Assembly (NCBI GenBank): GCA_027625915.1
Contig: JANTQA010000023.1
Coordinates: forward strand, 14,446,001 to 14,510,000
DNA: 64,000 nucleotides
Reading direction: 5' to 3'
Origin: Anaeramoeba flamelloides
Taxonomy: Eukaryota > Metamonada > Anaeramoebidae
In this document: one piece after another, positions 1 through 11,330 of the stretch
Position numbering within the stretch: the stretch's first letter is position 1
Layout of the letters: each line of letters begins with the position of its first letter
Position numbers and translations under genes: made by a program
Notes under the pieces: model-generated
Databases searched by the model: none
Seen by the model: only the letters and a program-made list of their open reading frames with translations
Told to the model about the DNA's origin: nothing

Positions 1-2703
1 GATATTATAAATAATGATCAGAATTTAATGAACCAATTATTGTCACATAAACCGAAAGATTGGGAAGATAAGGATATTGAATTATTTTCTTTAATATCAC
101 CATTTGTTGTTTATTCAAAAACTTGTAAAATATCGATTTTTTTAATTTCTAAATTACTTTTAAATAAGAATTTAGAATTATTAATAACAAAAGATATTAA
201 AGAAAAGATTTTTTCTTCAATAATTACCTTACTTCCAATTTTTTGCAATGAATTAAATTTTTCTTCTTCATCCTCAATAAATATTAATATTAATATTAAT
301 GATGATGATGATGATGATGATAAAAAAGTGCAAGTTATAAACGATGGTTATAATAAGGAGAATAGCAATGATAATGAAGAAGAAAATTATGATGATGATG
401 ATAAATACCAAGAAGAGATGGAAAATGACGATGATTTAGTCAATAAATTAGATTATTTTTTAATTGCCGGAATAATTGCAATATTAGCAAATGAAAACGG
501 GTTTAATAACATTGGAGAGATTTTATTAAAATATTCAAAGAAAATTTTTTTAACGAGACATGTATTTATTTCTAATTTAAAATTGGCCTTTATTAAAGAC
601 TTTTTCCCCGATTATACTTCAAAAACTTTGAATTTTTTTTTAAAATATTTTATTTATGGCATAGATGAATTTAAAAACAACTTGTTATTAATCTTACTTA
701 CATTTTTTAAAGGATTGGATTTATCGTTAAAAAAAAACTATGGTGTTGAAAAAAATCTATTTAATAAATTAATCCAATTATCCACTTTTGGACAATTTCA
801 AGAAAATATCTCTAATTTATTAAAATCTTCAATTATTGGGGCGGACTTTTCTTTAATGAAATTTAAAACAATTGATTATGATTATAATAACAACAATACG
901 AAAGGGGGGGCAAAAGAAAAAAAATATCTAACACGTTATTATTTAACAAATTCTTATTCTAATTTAATTTCTAATTCAAAAAAACAAAGAATAAAGAAAG
1001 AAAAAAATATAAAATTAAATGAAGAGAATCTCATTTTTTTTAATCAAAGCTTCAATAATGATACTAATGATAATGATGATAATAATATGGATGAGAACGA
1101 GAATGAGAATGATAATAACAGGAATGGCAATAGCAATAACAATAGCAATAATTTAGATCAGGAGGATATTGATGATCATATTATCAGATTATTATCAAAG
1201 TTAGTCTTAAATTTTTCTACTGACAGAAAAAAATTTTATATGATCTTAAAAAATTTTATTTCCACAGAAAAGGATTTCGAAAGCTCAATGGCATTATCTC
1301 AATTATCCTGTGGTTCAACTTCAGTAAAATTTAGAGATAATGAATCTGAATATTCTGATCTTGATTATTTCAATAAAGGATTTACTTCAACTGATTTTTC
1401 AACGGCTGGTGAATCAGATTTAGATATATTTAAAAAAAACATCACAAATACACCAAGAAGAAGTTTTAGTCACATTAGAAACGATTCATTTGAATTTACT
1501 TATCCAAAAAAGTCTTTAAATTCTGCTTTTGCTTTGAAGAAAAAACACCACTCAAATAGCATTTATTCCTTTTCTTCGGATTTTGAAAATTATTTAAATA
1601 ATTCCACTTTTGAAGATCCTGAAGACAATACTAACTCTAATATTAATTTTCCAAAGAATGAGAATAAAAATGATTACGATAACTATGATTATGATAATGG
1701 CAATAGCAATGACAATAGCAATGGTAATAGCATTAACAATATCAATAGCAATAGCATACACAAGAGTAGCAGTGGTCTTAATAATTTAAATAAAAAGAAA
1801 AATGAAAAGAAGAAAATCAAAAGCAATAATGTTAATAATGAATTTTTTAATCATGAGCTAATTTCATTAGAAGACCTTGAATTACAAATTAAAAAACAAA
1901 TTCGAGCTTGGTCGAGAGCTAAAAGAATAATTAATTCTTCAAACAATTTTCTAATTGTTGAACTTTTCATTCAAAGCATCTTATTATATAAAGCATTTGT
2001 CAACGAATATTTATTTATCACCCAAAAGGCAAAATCTTTAGCCCGTGGAGAGTTTCCAAGATTTATACTTCAACAATCCCCTTTGACTAATGAATTATTT
2101 CAAAATCAAATCTTTTTACCAAGAATTTTTAATGATATAAAAGATATAAATAATCAAAGGTTAATAAAAGATGAAAACCAGGATGACAACGAGAACGAGA
2201 ACGAGAATGACAACGACAACGAGAACGAGAACGGCAACGGCAACAATGATATAATTTTTGAAATTAAACAAAAAATATATAAATTAAAACAAAATTTCCC
2301 AACAAAATTTGAACAGTTATTTTCGAATTATCCCAAATTAATTGACGCCATCGAAAAAAATAGAATTACTTATTTGGAAAAAAAAAGAGCATCTCAAGAA
2401 AGTCAACAATTTCTTCAAGACCTTTTAAATAAAAATAATGATGATTTCAAAAGAAAGAATTATGAAATGGCAGAAAACCATATCTGTACCACATTAGCCC
2501 AACAACAAATTTTTTTAATTAATTTTTTGTTATCAATTATAGATATCTCTCTGACAATTAACCAAATTACCACAATATTTAATAATCAAATTGAGATTAA
2601 TTCCTTTCTACTTTCCTGTACGAATTTAATTGAACAATCAAAAAAATTAACAGAAAAATTAGAAAACCGTGAAAGAGAATTGAGATTTAAATCCAAAAAA
2701 TAA
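1..2703 (+). CDS. 3' part of a large helical protein of unknown function, Asn/Asp-rich
   Basis: The reading frame is open from base 1 (GAT as first codon) to a TAA at 2701-2703. The first in-frame ATG is at 28, but codons upstream are also open, so the 5' end probably lies outside the window. About 900 codons are visible without a recognisable intron. The folded parts are Leu/Ile-rich amphipathic helices (roughly residues 10-75, 145-290 and 620-720 counted from the ATG), which look like a HEAT/ARM-type solenoid. A helical, coiled-coil-prone segment closes the protein and ends in charged residues. Between them lie Asp runs near residue 95, Asn/Asp/Glu/Ser tracts near 350-380 and 550-600, and a Glu-Asn repeat near 720-745. 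A Ser-rich middle (near 430-530) could be a phosphorylated linker. I do not recognise the family. A cell-morphogenesis (Furry-like) or GAP/GEF scaffold is possible, but this is only a guess from the helical pattern. Confidence 0.75.
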   Translation, partial: DIINNDQNLMNQLLSHKPKDWEDKDIELFSLISPFVVYSKTCKISIFLISKLLLNKNLELLITKDIKEKIFSSIITLLPIFCNELNFSSSSSININININDDDDDDDKKVQVINDGYNKENSNDNEEENYDDDDKYQEEMENDDDLVNKLDYFLIAGIIAILANENGFNNIGEILLKYSKKIFLTRHVFISNLKLAFIKDFFPDYTSKTLNFFLKYFIYGIDEFKNNLLLILLTFFKGLDLSLKKNYGVEKNLFNKLIQLSTFGQFQENISNLLKSSIIGADFSLMKFKTIDYDYNNNNTKGGAKEKKYLTRYYLTNSYSNLISNSKKQRIKKEKNIKLNEENLIFFNQSFNNDTNDNDDNNMDENENENDNNRNGNSNNNSNNLDQEDIDDHIIRLLSKLVLNFSTDRKKFYMILKNFISTEKDFESSMALSQLSCGSTSVKFRDNESEYSDLDYFNKGFTSTDFSTAGESDLDIFKKNITNTPRRSFSHIRNDSFEFTYPKKSLNSAFALKKKHHSNSIYSFSSDFENYLNNSTFEDPEDNTNSNINFPKNENKNDYDNYDYDNGNSNDNSNGNSINNINSNSIHKSSSGLNNLNKKKNEKKKIKSNNVNNEFFNHELISLEDLELQIKKQIRAWSRAKRIINSSNNFLIVELFIQSILLYKAFVNEYLFITQKAKSLARGEFPRFILQQSPLTNELFQNQIFLPRIFNDIKDINNQRLIKDENQDDNENENENDNDNENENGNGNNDIIFEIKQKIYKLKQNFPTKFEQLFSNYPKLIDAIEKNRITYLEKKRASQESQQFLQDLLNKNNDDFKRKNYEMAENHICTTLAQQQIFLINFLLSIIDISLTINQITTIFNNQIEINSFLLSCTNLIEQSKKLTEKLENRERELRFKSKK

Positions 2704-3039
2704 CAATTATTATTCTTTTCTATTATTTATTTTTTTGTTTATTTATATTTTTTTTTTCTTTTTTATTTTTATTTTTATTATTCTTATTCTTTCCCTTCTT
2801 TATTTTTTTTTCTTTTTTTTAATCTAATAATTTCGTGATATTTGTTTAATTGAAAATAAAAAATTTATCATTTTTTCATATTTTTTTTTTAAATTTGTTC
2901 ATTTTTCTTTCCAAAATTGAAAAAAAAATTTTAATTAAACTAAAATTCAAAATTTTCCATACAGCTAAAACGTTCCAAACAATCACAATAATACATTTTC
3001 ATTGAAATTGGAGATAATTTTGATTTTTGTAAAATATGA

Positions 3040-3500
3040 AAATCATTTTTTCATCTTTTAGTTTTTTGTTTTCATTTCATTGTTTGAATTACGTAATTTG
3101 TTTGGTTGGATCAAAATTTTTTTCAACCATCGATATTAGGTTAAAGTTGAGTTGTACCAAATAGAAGAACTCAAATAAAATTAGTTGGTAGTATCTAACC
3201 ATTTGATCGATCAATATTCCTAATAGAATTTCAACAAATTTACCAATGTATTTTTTTGTTTTGCTCTCTCCAAAATTTTTAACACACCCATGATTTATTT
3301 GTATTGATAATTATTTATTTATTGTTTTGTGAGTATTGTAATTTATAAAAAAGTGTTAACATTTCAATTTGTGAATGGTTATAATTTGGTAAATCTTCGA
3401 GAATTGATTAAATAAGATTGTTTTTTCACAAATCGAATTTTGGTGTGTTAAAAATTTTGAATTGGGGTTTAGATAAGTTTTTTTTTTTTACAAATTCAAT
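3040..3500 (+). repeat. Dispersed repeat R1, copy 1
   Basis: Diverged repeat recognised by matching stretches in the same order in three places: a TTTTTTTCAACCATCGATA-like segment, then TTTGATCGATCAA, then TTTCAACAAATTTACCAAT, and about 150 bases later TTTTGGTGTGTTAAAA and GGGGTTTAGAT. The same order occurs at about 5250-5730 on this strand and at about 17160-17780 on the other. Ends are approximate and no terminal inverted repeat was found. Confidence 0.6.
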
Positions 3501-5075
3501 TTTTTTTAATTGAATAAGGCTTCATTAAGTTTAGGACAGATCACAAGTGCAAATTTGAAGGTTATAAAAAATCGGGTTTTTGCAGTTTTCGAGATAAATA
3601 AACAGTTTCTTGTATTGATCCAAATTTTGGTAATAGTAAATATGAGATCTGAATATCTTAATAGACTAATAATAATTTTAATCAAAAAATGGTTTGGTGA
3701 ATACCAATCTTTCAAATAATTAAAAAAAAATAATCATTTTTCAAACAAAAGTATTGATATTTATAAAATGGTTTTAAATTAATATCCCTTTGAGATCAAA
3801 ATTCAAAACTGTTAATGTTTCGTTTACTATTACCAAAATTTGGTTAAATGGGGAGAACTGTTTATTTTTATCTATAATTGTTGAAAATCTATTTTTTACC
3901 GCATTCCATATTTAAATTTGTATCTTTGTTAAAATGTAATTTATATGTAAAGGTTTAAGTGGATTTTTTAATTTTTAAGGTGTTTTAATCTATCACAAAA
4001 GAGGTAAAATTAGATTTTTTTTTTTTTTCTAAAGTTTATCTTGATTAATGTTTTTTTTTTTTTTTTTTTCGGATTTTGACTTTGTTTTGTAGGTATTATG
4101 AGTTTAATTCAATATGGTAACACTTTTTATTAGTGGTATTCAATTTCTTAAATGATCTAAAGTTCAAAAATGTTGAAACAAATAATATTAAATCCTCTTT
4201 TTTTGTGTGAAAGTTGCACAAAAAAAATGTCAAATACCAAATGTTTTTTTATTTTTAATAATAAAATATTTTATAAGAAATAATAAGAATAATAAAGATT
4301 GGAGAATGGTGGTCATATGTATGAAATAAAACCAAAAAATGCAATCAATTATGATAATTTCTTGAATAAGGAAAAACTAAAAATTTAAGTGTAACCATTG
4401 AAAAAAAAATGATCTGTGAATTTGAATATTTGATTGAAGATCAAAGAAAATTACAGTCAAAATCAAAAATATTTCTCTACAACCATTCTCACACATTCAA
4501 TAACATTTAAATAACATATTGTTACTTATTTGCTCTAGATCTTTTAATTAAAAAATTATTAAAAAAAAATTTAAAAAAAATTTAATAGTAGAAAAAAAGT
4601 AAAAATCAAAAAATACTTTCAATTTTGTAATTTTCAAAAGAATATTTTTGTTTTCATCCCTATTCAAACTATTAAGATGTCTCTGATTCATTCATTATAC
4701 CCAAACCATTTTTAATGGAAAATATTTAACTTTAACACAATTTTATCAAATCTTTCTTTATTATCAAGGTACTATAACAGAACATTGCACCTTCAATCAA
4801 TTGAAACAATAATCGTTTTTTTTTATTTGTTATTTTGATTTTTTACTCTCTTTTATTTCTTATTTTTCTTTCTCTTTTTCTTGTTTTTTAATTTTAATAT
4901 AAAATGTATTCTTTTCAGTTTTTAAATACAAAATATTTTATGAGTTATAATCTTACCATGTTATAATCTTATAAACAATACAGTAAGGGTATAAAACTGT
5001 AAATAAATTAAATTATTGAATCAATCATGTAATAATTTTGTTGAATCGCATTTCTTCAATCCAAATAATAGAAAT

Positions 5076-5095
5076 ATATATATATATATATATAT
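5076..5095. repeat. (TA)n microsatellite
   Basis: A pure run of about ten TA units, just upstream of R1 copy 2. Confidence 0.85.
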
Positions 5096-5249
5096 CGATT
5101 TTTAATTTTAATTTACGAAGTAAAAACTAAATTTTGTATAATTTTCTTTTCTTTTTTTTTTTTTTATGATTTTGATAACTAGTAAACTAGATTCGAAATT
5201 TATGACACAGTTTAAATAGTGGAAATAACATCTTTACTGAACTTTAAAT

Positions 5250-5730
5250 TCAATTTGAAAATTATTTTGATTTTAGAAAATATTTCATTTTTTGTCTTCT
5301 TTGTTTTGTTTTCATTTCTTTTTTTACAGTTACATAATCTGTTTCGTTTGATCTGAAATTTTTTTCAATGGTTGATAGAAGGTTAGTGTTTATTTCGTTA
5401 AATTGGAAAATAACATATAATTGGCTGATGATATCTTATCATTTGATCGATCAACAATTGTTGGTGAAATTTCAACAAATTTACCAATACATTTTTTGTT
5501 CTCGCTCGTTTCATTATTTTGGACATACCTTTTTTTATTTTTGAGTTTTATATTTTTTTATTTTATTTAGATTAAAATGATTACTTATAATTACATTAAT
5601 ACTAGGTTAACTTAAATGTTGTTTTATATTAGGTTTGGAAAATAATTCAATAAATTGGGTTTTTTTTTTTGCCTATTTTTGATTTTGGGTGTGTACAAAT
5701 GTTATAATGGGGTTTAGATTTAATTAAACA
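5250..5730 (+). repeat. Dispersed repeat R1, copy 2
   Basis: Second direct copy of R1. It shares TTTGATCGATCAACAATT, the TTTCAACAAATTTACCAAT block, then TTTTGGGTGTGTACAAAT and GGGGTTTAGATTTAATTAA. It matches the inverted copy at about 17160-17780 over the TTTTTAATTTTGGGTGTGT region better than it matches copy 1. Confidence 0.6.
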
Positions 5731-6186
5731 ACAATTATCTAAAGAAAATCACAGAGTATTTTTTACCTATAATTTATCTTTTTTTTTATTTATTTATTGG
5801 AGTTCAATAAAGTACACTAAATAATAATGTTAGTGTTCAAAATCTGAACTGGGTTCTAATAGAAAGAATTTTAACAAATTATTTTATTTATAAAATTTCC
5901 AATATTTAAAGGTAGTGTGATTATATCAAAATTAAAAATAAATTTTTAGTTTGAACTGAAAAAAAAATTCATTTAAGAGGTGGTTATTTGGAAATGATAT
6001 TTAAAATTTACCATTGAATTGGATTTATTTCAAATTTTTTTCAAATAGCACTTATGAAAAATCCACTTTATTTGCACATTTCTCAGATTAAAACATTTTT
6101 GTTCAGGTATTAAAATAATATTGTAGATTACTTTCAAAATGTGAATTTTTTAATTAATTTAGGCTGAACGTATCTCCTAGAGAGTA

Positions 6187-6379
6187 CAGTTAATTCCACT
6201 TTTAAGGCACAGGCTTTCAACCAAATTTATGGAACAAAAAATCTTCAATTAAAGCACATTTTTTGGAATTATATTTTTGACAATTTATTTTCCTAGAATC
6301 TGAATTTTGTATATTAATTTGAGATTTCTATATTACCTTAAATTTTGTTGCATTTTGTGCCTTAAAGTGGAACTGACTG
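6187..6379. mobile_element. Short TIR element (MITE), Tc1/mariner-like, 193 bp
   Basis: The left end reads CAGTTAATTCCACTTTTAAG and the right end, read inward on the other strand, CAGTCAGTTCCACTTTAAGG; both continue into GGCACA. The arms pair over about 25 bases with a few mismatches. TA dinucleotides flank both ends (6185-6186 and 6380-6381), as expected for the TA target-site duplication of Tc1/mariner elements. The 193 bp interior has no coding potential, so it would need a transposase from elsewhere. Its ends resemble those of the larger element at 55594-56602 (CAGTC start, then TTTTAAG). Confidence 0.75.
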
Positions 6380-6414
6380 TATTATAATTTTCTTATTTTA
6401 GGTAAATGGGCAAA

Positions 6415-7110
6415 TTGTAAGAGTTATTATTAGAAATGGACTTGGTAATAACAATAATTAAAAGATAAAACCAAAAAAATAAACAAATATATAATCAATT
6501 TTTGTTTATAAAAAATAATAAAAAAATACAAAAAATTCTAGAAAATTTTTGAATAATTTTGAAAATATCTCTCTTATACAGAATTTCCCAAAATCATCTT
6601 TAAATTACCAAACCCAAACAAAATGATTAATTTGACCTAGAAATTTACAATTGATTTATTATTATTATTATTGTTTGTTACCATCATTCGAATTGGATGG
6701 GTAAGAGGATTAACAGACTCTTTTCATTTTCACTTTTTTGAAAATTGGTCTAAGCTCCTAAACTAGATCTAAATATATTTTTTTTTAAATTGAATTATCA
6801 CACAACTCGTCAAATTTTAATAATTAGAAACTCTTACCTACATCCTAAAAAGTTATTTTAAATAAAAAAAAAACAATAATTCATAATTTGGAAATCGCCA
6901 AAAAAAATGAACCAGTAAAAAAACGGCAATAAGTTGATTTAAAGTATAAACTAATTAAATGATCTCTGTATACTAGCAATTTTTTTGTCATTTTTTAGCC
7001 TAGTTCTGAAAAAAAATATTACTTTTTTATTTAAATTATCCAAACAATAGTCCGGGGCATATAATTAAATGATTTTTTTTTTAATTATTTTATGAATTTA
7101 TGACTGTTTA
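6415..7110 (+). repeat. Dispersed repeat R2, copy 1
   Basis: About 700 bp diverged repeat also present at about 62590-63280 in the same orientation. Shared blocks in order: AATAATTAAAA, AATAATTTTGAAA, AGAATTTCCCA, CTAGAAATTTACAATTG, TGAAAATTGGT, TATCACACAA and TAATAATTAGAAAC-like sequence. Ends are approximate. Confidence 0.6.
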
Positions 7111-7980
7111 ACATCTAATTATAAAATAAATTAATTAATTGAATAAGAAGATATGTATCAAAATTTTTTTCTCCTATCTGGGTAAATTTAGATTCTATGA
7201 TACATTTTTCACAAATTTATTTTTCCATTATTTATGTACCACAAAATTCAAAAATAAAAATATATTTTTTTCTTGGTTATGAAGAAAATTCCATTCTCTT
7301 TTGTATAAAATTTTAAATTTAATTTAACAATTTTTTTAATTTTAGATCTATAGCTTTGTCTAATAAAGAATTTTTTTCGTTTAATTCGGTATGAATTAAA
7401 TAAAATTATTCAACATTTTTTTTTTTGTTTTTGTTTTTTCAATTATTTTCTATTGACAGAATTAATATTTTAGAAAATTATTCATATCAAGCTTATAATT
7501 TTATCCTTTAGAAATGAATTTCATTTTTCTCTGTGTTTAATATTTATTGAAATTTTGTCTATAATAAATGATATTTTTCTAAGTAAATATTTTTTGATTT
7601 ATTTTATTATCAATTTAACAACATTTCTTGGTTGTTATTATGGGTAAATCCGTTTATTGGGTTTTGAATTACTATAATTGTACAAAAATTCCTGGGACAA
7701 ACAATTGAAAAAAAAAATAAAAATATTTAAAGAAAACAGCGAAAATTAATTATTATTATTTATTAGCCCAATTTCAAAAAAAAAATATAAAAACATAACT
7801 ACTTTATCTTTGGACTATTTTGAAATTTTTATTATAATTCAAAATTGGATCTTGTAAATAAAATAATAAATATATGAACATAACAATATCATTTTAAATC
7901 TTTTCTTTTAAACTTGATGAAATTACGTCAAATCTGTGATACTAAGGGATTGAAATATTCAAATTTAAAACACTAATAAT
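7110..7980 (+). repeat. Dispersed repeat R3, copy 1
   Basis: Repeat of about 0.9 kb recurring at about 31440-32310 in the same orientation, with its 3' part also at about 27330-27590. Shared blocks: TCAATTATTTTCTATTG, AGAAATGAATTTCATTTTTC, AATATTTATTGAAATTTTGTC, TAACAACATT.CTTG, and the end ATCATTTTAAATCTTTT followed by GCTAAGGGAT or ACTAAGGGAT. Confidence 0.6.
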
Positions 7981-8020
7981 AAAATCCAACAAATGGCAAT
8001 AGGTTTCAGTTATCAAAATA

Positions 8021-8480
8021 GTGTGTGCACAGAGAGTATTATCCGTGTTACAAAATATTATCCGTGCTTTTTTTACTTCTTGTACCAAGGCAACATCCAA
8101 TCTACAACCAAATATTATGCCCAAGTTCAAATCAATTTTGAAAGTAAAGGTCTGGTTATTTTTAGTAAAATTTAAATTATTCATACAAATAGTTGAAAAT
8201 TGTTCATAATAGTCTCAATTTTTTCGAAATTTTTTGTTTTTTTTATTATTAAAATTTTCAATAAATTCCAACTCAATTTTTTGAGATAAATTTGACAATT
8301 TGATCCTTTATTTTTTAGAATTTATTTTTAAATAATAAAACTTTAAGAAACCAATACCATATTTTTTCAAAGCTTTATTATCAGTTTCTTTGATTGGTTA
8401 ATGTATAGGTCTTCTATAACAAAAAAACATGGCTTTTAATTGTGAAACACACATTAAATTTTTTTGTACTCACTATTTTG
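8021..8480 (+). repeat. Dispersed repeat R5, copy 1
   Basis: Shares an ordered series of blocks with an inverted copy at about 25650-26050 and with partial copies near 47340-47650, 49876-50040 and 51210-51400. Diagnostic blocks: CTTCTTGTACCAAGGCAAC, TCAATTTTGAAAGTAAA, TAGAATTTATTTTTAAA, CTTTAAGAAACCAATACCAT, TATCAGTTTCTTTGAT and AATTGTGAAACAC. It ends about 180 bp before the RCC1/BTB start codon. Confidence 0.6.
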
Positions 8481-8662
8481 ATTATAGTACTTTTCATAAA
8501 TTGGTATCTTTGAAAAGAGTTTTATTTGTTTCGGTCTCGTAACTCAATACTTAAAGCACACAAAATATTAATGGTCGTTAAATTGGCAATCCTTTTTTAT
8601 TTTTTCCCATTTATTTTGCAACTACCAGTATTGATTATTTGCTATTATTGAGTTTGGTAGAG

Positions 8663-10387
8663 ATGTCAACGAAAAGTAAAAATAGTAAACGTACTAAGAA
8701 TACTGATAATAACAACAATGCTTTTTATAGTGGTGCTCGAGAACTATATTTAAACAATGAAGATAAATTATTTTATAAAACAAATCTAATCCAGATAAAA
8801 ACTTTCAGAAACATCCGAAAGATATGTGGAGGATACAGAGCTATCTTTATTTGGATAAATAAAAACCAATTATTCAGGACAAATAAAAAAAAGATCTCTT
8901 CTTATAACTTCTCTCAAAATAACAGATATGAAAAAGTCGAATTTCTTGAAAGAGAAAAAAAAGTTAACGATCCAATCATTGGAATTGATCATGGAAATGA
9001 TAATGGTTTAGTTTTGACACGATCAGGATTAGTTTATTCAGTTGGGGTCGAGAATCAATATTCTCAACTCCCTTTAGAAAACCGATTAAATCTTGAAGAC
9101 AATAAAGCTTATTTGTGCAATTGGTTTGTTAAAAAAAAAATCAAAATTAAAAAAATATGTTGCACAGCTGTCACAAATTATTTTCTTTCTTATGAAAATG
9201 TTTTGTATGGAAATGGCTATTGTTTTCATGGTATAAAAACTTTTCTTTTTTCGATTCTTTTTTCTTTTTCCTATTTTCTTTTTCTTTTTGATCCAAAGGT
9301 TAAAAAAAAAAAAATCGTAACTAATTTCTAAATCTCAAACCATCACATCAACTTTAATTTTTTTTTCACTAATTTCAACAACTAAAAAATCACTTTTTGC
9401 TGGCCTTTGAAGGATAAATGGGAAAAAATTTTAGTTTCATTTTCGATACTTTTCAATTTTATAAAGTTTTGAACAAAGGAATAGATTGTAAAAAGGGATC
9501 CCAGTTGATCTTTTTCGTCCTTTTTTCTTGTTATAAATATCGAGGCATTTTGAGCGAACAAAGAATCCGAATTGAAACAAATCTTTTGGAATCATGTAAA
9601 AAATTTAAACCTTCCAAAATTTTCTCCCATTTAAATTTCAAAGGCCAGCATTGCATTTTCATAAAACCATAAAAAAAAAACAGCACAACTAGGAAAATTA
9701 AAAACACTCAATTCACAATTCCCAAACCAACAATTACCAACAAAAATTTGTGAGAAGGTCGCTGATGTTTTTGGTTCATCTCTTTCCTTACATTGCTTTT
9801 TTACAACCTTCGACAATAGGCTATTTGCCTTAGGAAAAAATTCAGAGGGGCAGTTAGGATTAGGCCACTCTGATGAGACAAATCAAGTCGAAGCTGTTCC
9901 CAATATTGAAGCTTCACAAATTTTAAAAATTACATGTACATATCGTGCCTCTATTCTTTTGTTTCAAAATGGATCCATTTATACTTGTGGTGCTGAAGAG
10001 CAAAACGGAAGAAAATTCCAAAACAACACTTTCGAGCCTTTTCCTGAATTCAAAAATCTCAAATTTTATGATATTGCATCAGCTTATTTTTCCACAATTG
10101 CCCTAACTGATCAAAACACACTTTATGGGTGGGGTAAGAGTTATGAAACATTGCTGGCGCTGGAAGATAAACCATTTAAGAATAATGAAATTATCAGAAT
10201 GACTGATTCGGTAATTCCAAAACATAAAAAATTCCAATTATCCTTTTCCATTTTCAATTACTTCGTTTTCTCATTTAATCCAAACAATTACCAATCACCA
10301 ACGAGAAATTTAGATTTTCTAATTTTATTAAATACAGGCAAATTCAGTGATCACACATTAGATTTAAAGTGCAACAATAACAATAAC

Positions 10388-10420
<33 letters not shown>

Positions 10421-11161
10421 TTCCCCAAGAAAAAATTCAAAATCCATAAATTACTTTTGCAGTGTAGATTGAAAAAGTCGATAAAAGAAATTGAAAATAT
10501 TTTAAATCAATATAATGAAAATGAAATATATATTTTTTTAAAATGGGTCTATACTGGCTATTATTTGGAAAATTATGAACTAATAGATGAAATTTGTCAG
10601 AAATTTGATCTCAAATTTTTTCTTAACATTTCTTTTTCTGATGATTTAAAATTGTTATATCAAAATGAAGAATCCAAAAATTTCAAATTATTAGTAAAAA
10701 AAAATCATGATGAAAAAGAAGATCTGAAAAATAAGGATAATAATTACAAAGAAAAAGATAATGCCAAAGAAAATGTTGAGGATGATGAACCAAAGGATTT
10801 GAAAATTTTGGATAAAATTGATCAGGATGAAGACGATGATAATGAAGTGGGTGAAAAAGAAGAAAATTTGGCCAAAATTTTAGTTCACAATTATGTTTTA
10901 TATGCCAAATGTGGCTTATACCGATTTCTATTTGATAACCTCAAGGAAAGTGAAAAAAAATTAAGCCAAATCAATGATTATACAAAAAAATCAATAGAAA
11001 GTATTCAAATATTTATAAAATATCTATATACAAACTCAATAGAATTAACAAAAGATGCTGATCCAGAATTAATCGTTGAAGAATTAAAAGATGCTGTTGA
11101 TTATTACCAATTGGATCCAAAATGCAATTTTAATTCTCAATTAAATACACTTCAAAAATAA
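8663..11161 (+). CDS. RCC1-repeat protein with two BTB domains (681 aa, two exons)
   Basis: Exons 8663-9230 and 9684-11161 join in phase (CAT G | CA CAA) around an intron starting GTATAA and ending CAG. The ATG at 8663 was chosen because it opens a hydrophilic Ser/Lys/Asn leader directly before the repeats; nothing upstream in frame looks coding. Residues about 40-390 hold RCC1-type beta-propeller repeats: GLVYSVGVENQYSQLPL, LFALGKNSEGQLGLGH, SIYTCGAEEQNG and LYGWGK. A first BTB/POZ domain starts near residue 402 (GKFSDHTLDLKC), is split by about 17 Asn residues, and resumes at KKKFKIHKLLLQCR. A Lys/Asp/Glu linker follows, then a second BTB-like unit near residues 586-665 (ILVHNYVLYAKCGLYRFLF). 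RCC1/BTB proteins are commonly adaptors for cullin-3 ubiquitin ligases, and the propeller would bind the client; that role is inferred from the family. It is not the chromatin RanGEF RCC1, which lacks BTB domains. Confidence 0.85.
9398..9650. mobile_element. 253 bp inverted-repeat element inside the RCC1/BTB intron
   Basis: The left end TGCTGGCCTTTGAAGG and the right end read inward, TGCTGGCCTTTGAAAT, pair over about 37 bases, continuing into AAATGGGA and AAAATTTT blocks with about five mismatches. The element fills more than half of the 453 bp intron; without it the intron would be about 200 bp, like others in the window. An open frame of 84 codons crosses it, but nothing supports it as a protein. 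I see no second copy in this window and no clear target-site duplication, so a foldback origin other than transposition is not excluded. Confidence 0.65.
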
Positions 11162-11259
11162 TTTGTTGTTGTGTTAAAAAAAAAATGAAAAGGTAAACAG
11201 AAAGTTATCACAAATTACTAATCCATTATTGGGTGCCGTGTCTATGTTTTTTTCAATTT

Positions 11260-11330
11260 AAAAAAATTGAGTAAAACCAGAGATTTTACGTCAGTCTTTT
11301 AGATTAAAAAAAACCTAACGACGGTGGAAT
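11260..11330 (+). repeat. Foldback repeat family P, short copy
   Basis: Contains GAGTAAAACCAGAGATTTTA, CTTTTAGATT and AAAAAAAACCTAACGACGG, which match the P copies near 33690, 42790 and 60390. No complete hairpin is present here. Confidence 0.4.

Larger units (their letters stand above)
2704..8662. other. Non-coding interval, repeat-rich
   Basis: Nearly 6 kb of AT-rich sequence with no convincing coding exon. It starts with T-rich 3' flank after the first gene. It holds two direct copies of dispersed repeat R1, a TA microsatellite near 5076-5095, a 193 bp TA-flanked inverted-repeat element, and single copies of repeats R2, R3 and R5, each of which recurs elsewhere in the window. The short open frames here lie inside the repeats and have no codon structure. 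Confidence 0.6.

Noticed and set aside
7942-8209. Overlapping small open frames on both strands
   Set aside because: They fall inside repeat R5, whose other copies do not preserve any of the frames.
9418-9672. An 84-codon open frame as a gene or internal exon
   Set aside because: It lies in the RCC1/BTB intron and across an inverted-repeat element. The flanking exons join in phase without it and restore an RCC1 repeat.
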